Positions 41,592-42,545 of a stretch of DNA of 42,545 nucleotides are shown here, piece by piece (positions within the stretch are counted from its first letter, which is position 1; the number at the start of each line of letters is the position of its first letter). Where the stretch lies: NCBI GenBank assembly GCA_902797275.1, contig CADBSI010000024.1:1-42545 (forward strand), read 5' to 3'. The notes below the pieces were generated by a model that saw only the letters and a list, made by a program, of their open reading frames with translations, had not been told where the DNA came from and ran no database searches. This stretch comes from an uncultured Erysipelotrichaceae bacterium (GTDB lineage: Bacteria; Bacillota_I; Bacilli_A; RF39; UBA660). The translations under genes and the position numbers were made by a program.

Positions 41592-42395
41592 ATGAAAAAA
41601 GAAATTATATATTTAATTATTTTAGTTATATTTATTTCACTTTTTGGTTTGTTAGTTTTAAAAAAACAAGTAAAAAAGGAAAATACTAACCCTTATCAAG
41701 AATTTAATTTTTATAAAGAAAGTAATTTAGAAAGATATAAAAAATATTATTTAAATAATAATTATTCTTATAAGGATGTTGTTTTAAGAGTTAATATGAA
41801 TCTTGATAATAGTTTTTATACTAATACCAAGGAAATTAATAATTTTGATTTATTAATGCTAGTTAATAAGTATAATTATGTTAATAATAATTTTAAACCA
41901 ACTGATTTAGTTAAAGTTTCAAAATTTGCTGTTAATAATATGTATTTAAATAAAACATGTATGGAAGCTTTTATTAATTTAGCTAGTAATGCTTTAAAAG
42001 AAGGGTATAATATTCGAGCTATTTCAACTTATAGAACTTATGATTATCAAAATAATTTATATAATAATTATGCTAAAAAAGATGGAGTAGATAAAGCTGA
42101 TACATATTCGGCTCGCCCTGGCTTTTCCGAGCATCATACGGGTCTTGCTATTGATGTTGATAATATAAAAACAAATTTCAATAATTTTGAAAATACAAAT
42201 GAATTCAAATGGATGCAAGAAAATGCTTATAAATATGGTTTTATTTTAAGGTATCCAAGTGATAAAGTAGATATAACTGGTTATATGTATGAACCATGGC
42301 ATTATCGTTATGTTGGAAGAGAAATTGCTAAAATAATCAAAGAGAAAAACTTAACTTTTGAAGAATACTATTATGAATACTTAGACAAAGGATAG
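41592..42395 (+). CDS. VanY-like D-alanyl-D-alanine carboxypeptidase (M15B)
   Basis: The 267-aa protein has an N-terminal signal-anchor (about residues 5-22), a linker, and a C-terminal M15B domain. Zn ligands and catalytic residues appear as SEHHTGLAIDVD (His181/182 region, Asp188) and EPWHYRYVG. It also has the substrate-site segment AISTYRTYDYQNNLYNNY. It would remove terminal D-Ala from peptidoglycan stem peptides at the cell surface. It is the second M15B peptidase in the window. The start has no SD (see promoter entry). A terminator follows. Confidence 0.9.
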   Translation: MKKEIIYLIILVIFISLFGLLVLKKQVKKENTNPYQEFNFYKESNLERYKKYYLNNNYSYKDVVLRVNMNLDNSFYTNTKEINNFDLLMLVNKYNYVNNNFKPTDLVKVSKFAVNNMYLNKTCMEAFINLASNALKEGYNIRAISTYRTYDYQNNLYNNYAKKDGVDKADTYSARPGFSEHHTGLAIDVDNIKTNFNNFENTNEFKWMQENAYKYGFILRYPSDKVDITGYMYEPWHYRYVGREIAKIIKEKNLTFEEYYYEYLDKG

Positions 42396-42430
42396 TAGTA
42401 AATAAAGAAAATTTTACATAAATATAAATA

Positions 42431-42459
42431 AAAAAAGTTTTAAAAACTTTTTTTATTTT
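42431..42459 (+). terminator. Terminator after VanY-like gene
   Basis: AAAAAGTTTT and AAAACTTTTT form a hairpin followed by a T run. Confidence 0.65.
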
Positions 42460-42461
42460 TC

Positions 42462-42491
42462 AGAGTGTTGACAAAGTTCAATACTCTTTTC
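42462..42491. terminator. Second hairpin with T run near window end
   Basis: AGAGTGTTGA pairs with TCAATACTCT (one G-U) and is followed by TTTTCTT. It may be a backup terminator. A TTGACA in its left arm is not spaced properly for the -10 downstream. Confidence 0.5.
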
Positions 42492-42508
42492 TTAAAAAAA
42501 ATAATGTG

Positions 42509-42517
42509 ATATAATTG
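42509..42517 (+). promoter_or_regulatory. Extended -10 (TGA-TATAAT) at right edge
   Basis: TGATATAAT suggests a promoter for a gene starting beyond the window. No -35 match and no start codon with a spaced SD are visible before the edge. Confidence 0.35.
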
Positions 42518-42545
42518 ATTTTGTAAGGATGCTTTATTTTATCCA

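Overview
The window is very AT-rich bacterial DNA using the standard bacterial code: TGG encodes Trp, and TGA ends several genes in ATGA start/stop overlaps. It suggests an endospore-forming member of the Bacillota (Firmicutes), probably an uncultured, streamlined Bacilli lineage of the RF39/Erysipelotrichales type. Evidence for sporulation is spo0A, an alpha/beta-type SASP, spoVAC-spoVAD-spoVAE, yabG and a coat-like small protein. The lineage assignment is inference; the sporulation gene identities rest on readable motifs. No rRNA, tRNA, CRISPR array, transposase or integrase was seen.

Layout. 1-4720: a partial minus-strand gene, then ezrA, nifS-like cysteine desulfurase, thiI and a SASP gene, an order also found in Bacillus subtilis (ezrA-nifZ-thiI-sspA). 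4796-6447: an unrecognised two-gene unit with a protein-kinase-like protein and a HAD-like protein. 6479-12305: coat-like protein, M29 aminopeptidase, asnS under a T-box, PrsW with a zinc ribbon, a DUF4143-type ATPase and a DUF6512-like membrane protein. 12357-17201: a full ClpC, a helical unknown, and on the minus strand a one-ring ClpC-like ATPase coupled to a small membrane protein. 17318-22671: a FemAB-type transferase, then spo0A, tpiA, a glycolipid glycosyltransferase and pgk on the minus strand. 22862-26337: short UvrD-like helicase, GT4 glycosyltransferase and an unknown. 26415-29251: L13 leader, rplM-rpsI, a diacylglycerol-kinase-like gene, and a membrane VanY-like peptidase. 29472-33424: guaD, dnaI, an RNB-domain nuclease and a membrane-anchored unknown. 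33438-36927: an unusual three-gene cassette. 37002-38781: spoVACDE. 38805-40628: veg, yabG and rsmA on the minus strand. 40660-42395: an unknown and a second VanY-like peptidase.

The strongest candidate for something undescribed is the 33.4-36.96 kb cassette. It lies between two nearly identical 35-36 bp direct repeats that also act as terminators, between a conserved-looking gene and the spoVA operon. It encodes a repeat-containing helical protein, a large protein in the same reading frame separated from it only by one TGA (with a Shine-Dalgarno sequence and a probable ATT start just after), and a small cold-shock-like OB-fold protein translationally coupled to it. Other points worth a look are the one-ring Clp ATPase, the kinase/HAD pair, the RNB nuclease with Val where an active-site Asp is expected, tandem 0A boxes upstream of spo0A, and a glycolipid synthase gene inside the pgk-tpiA unit.
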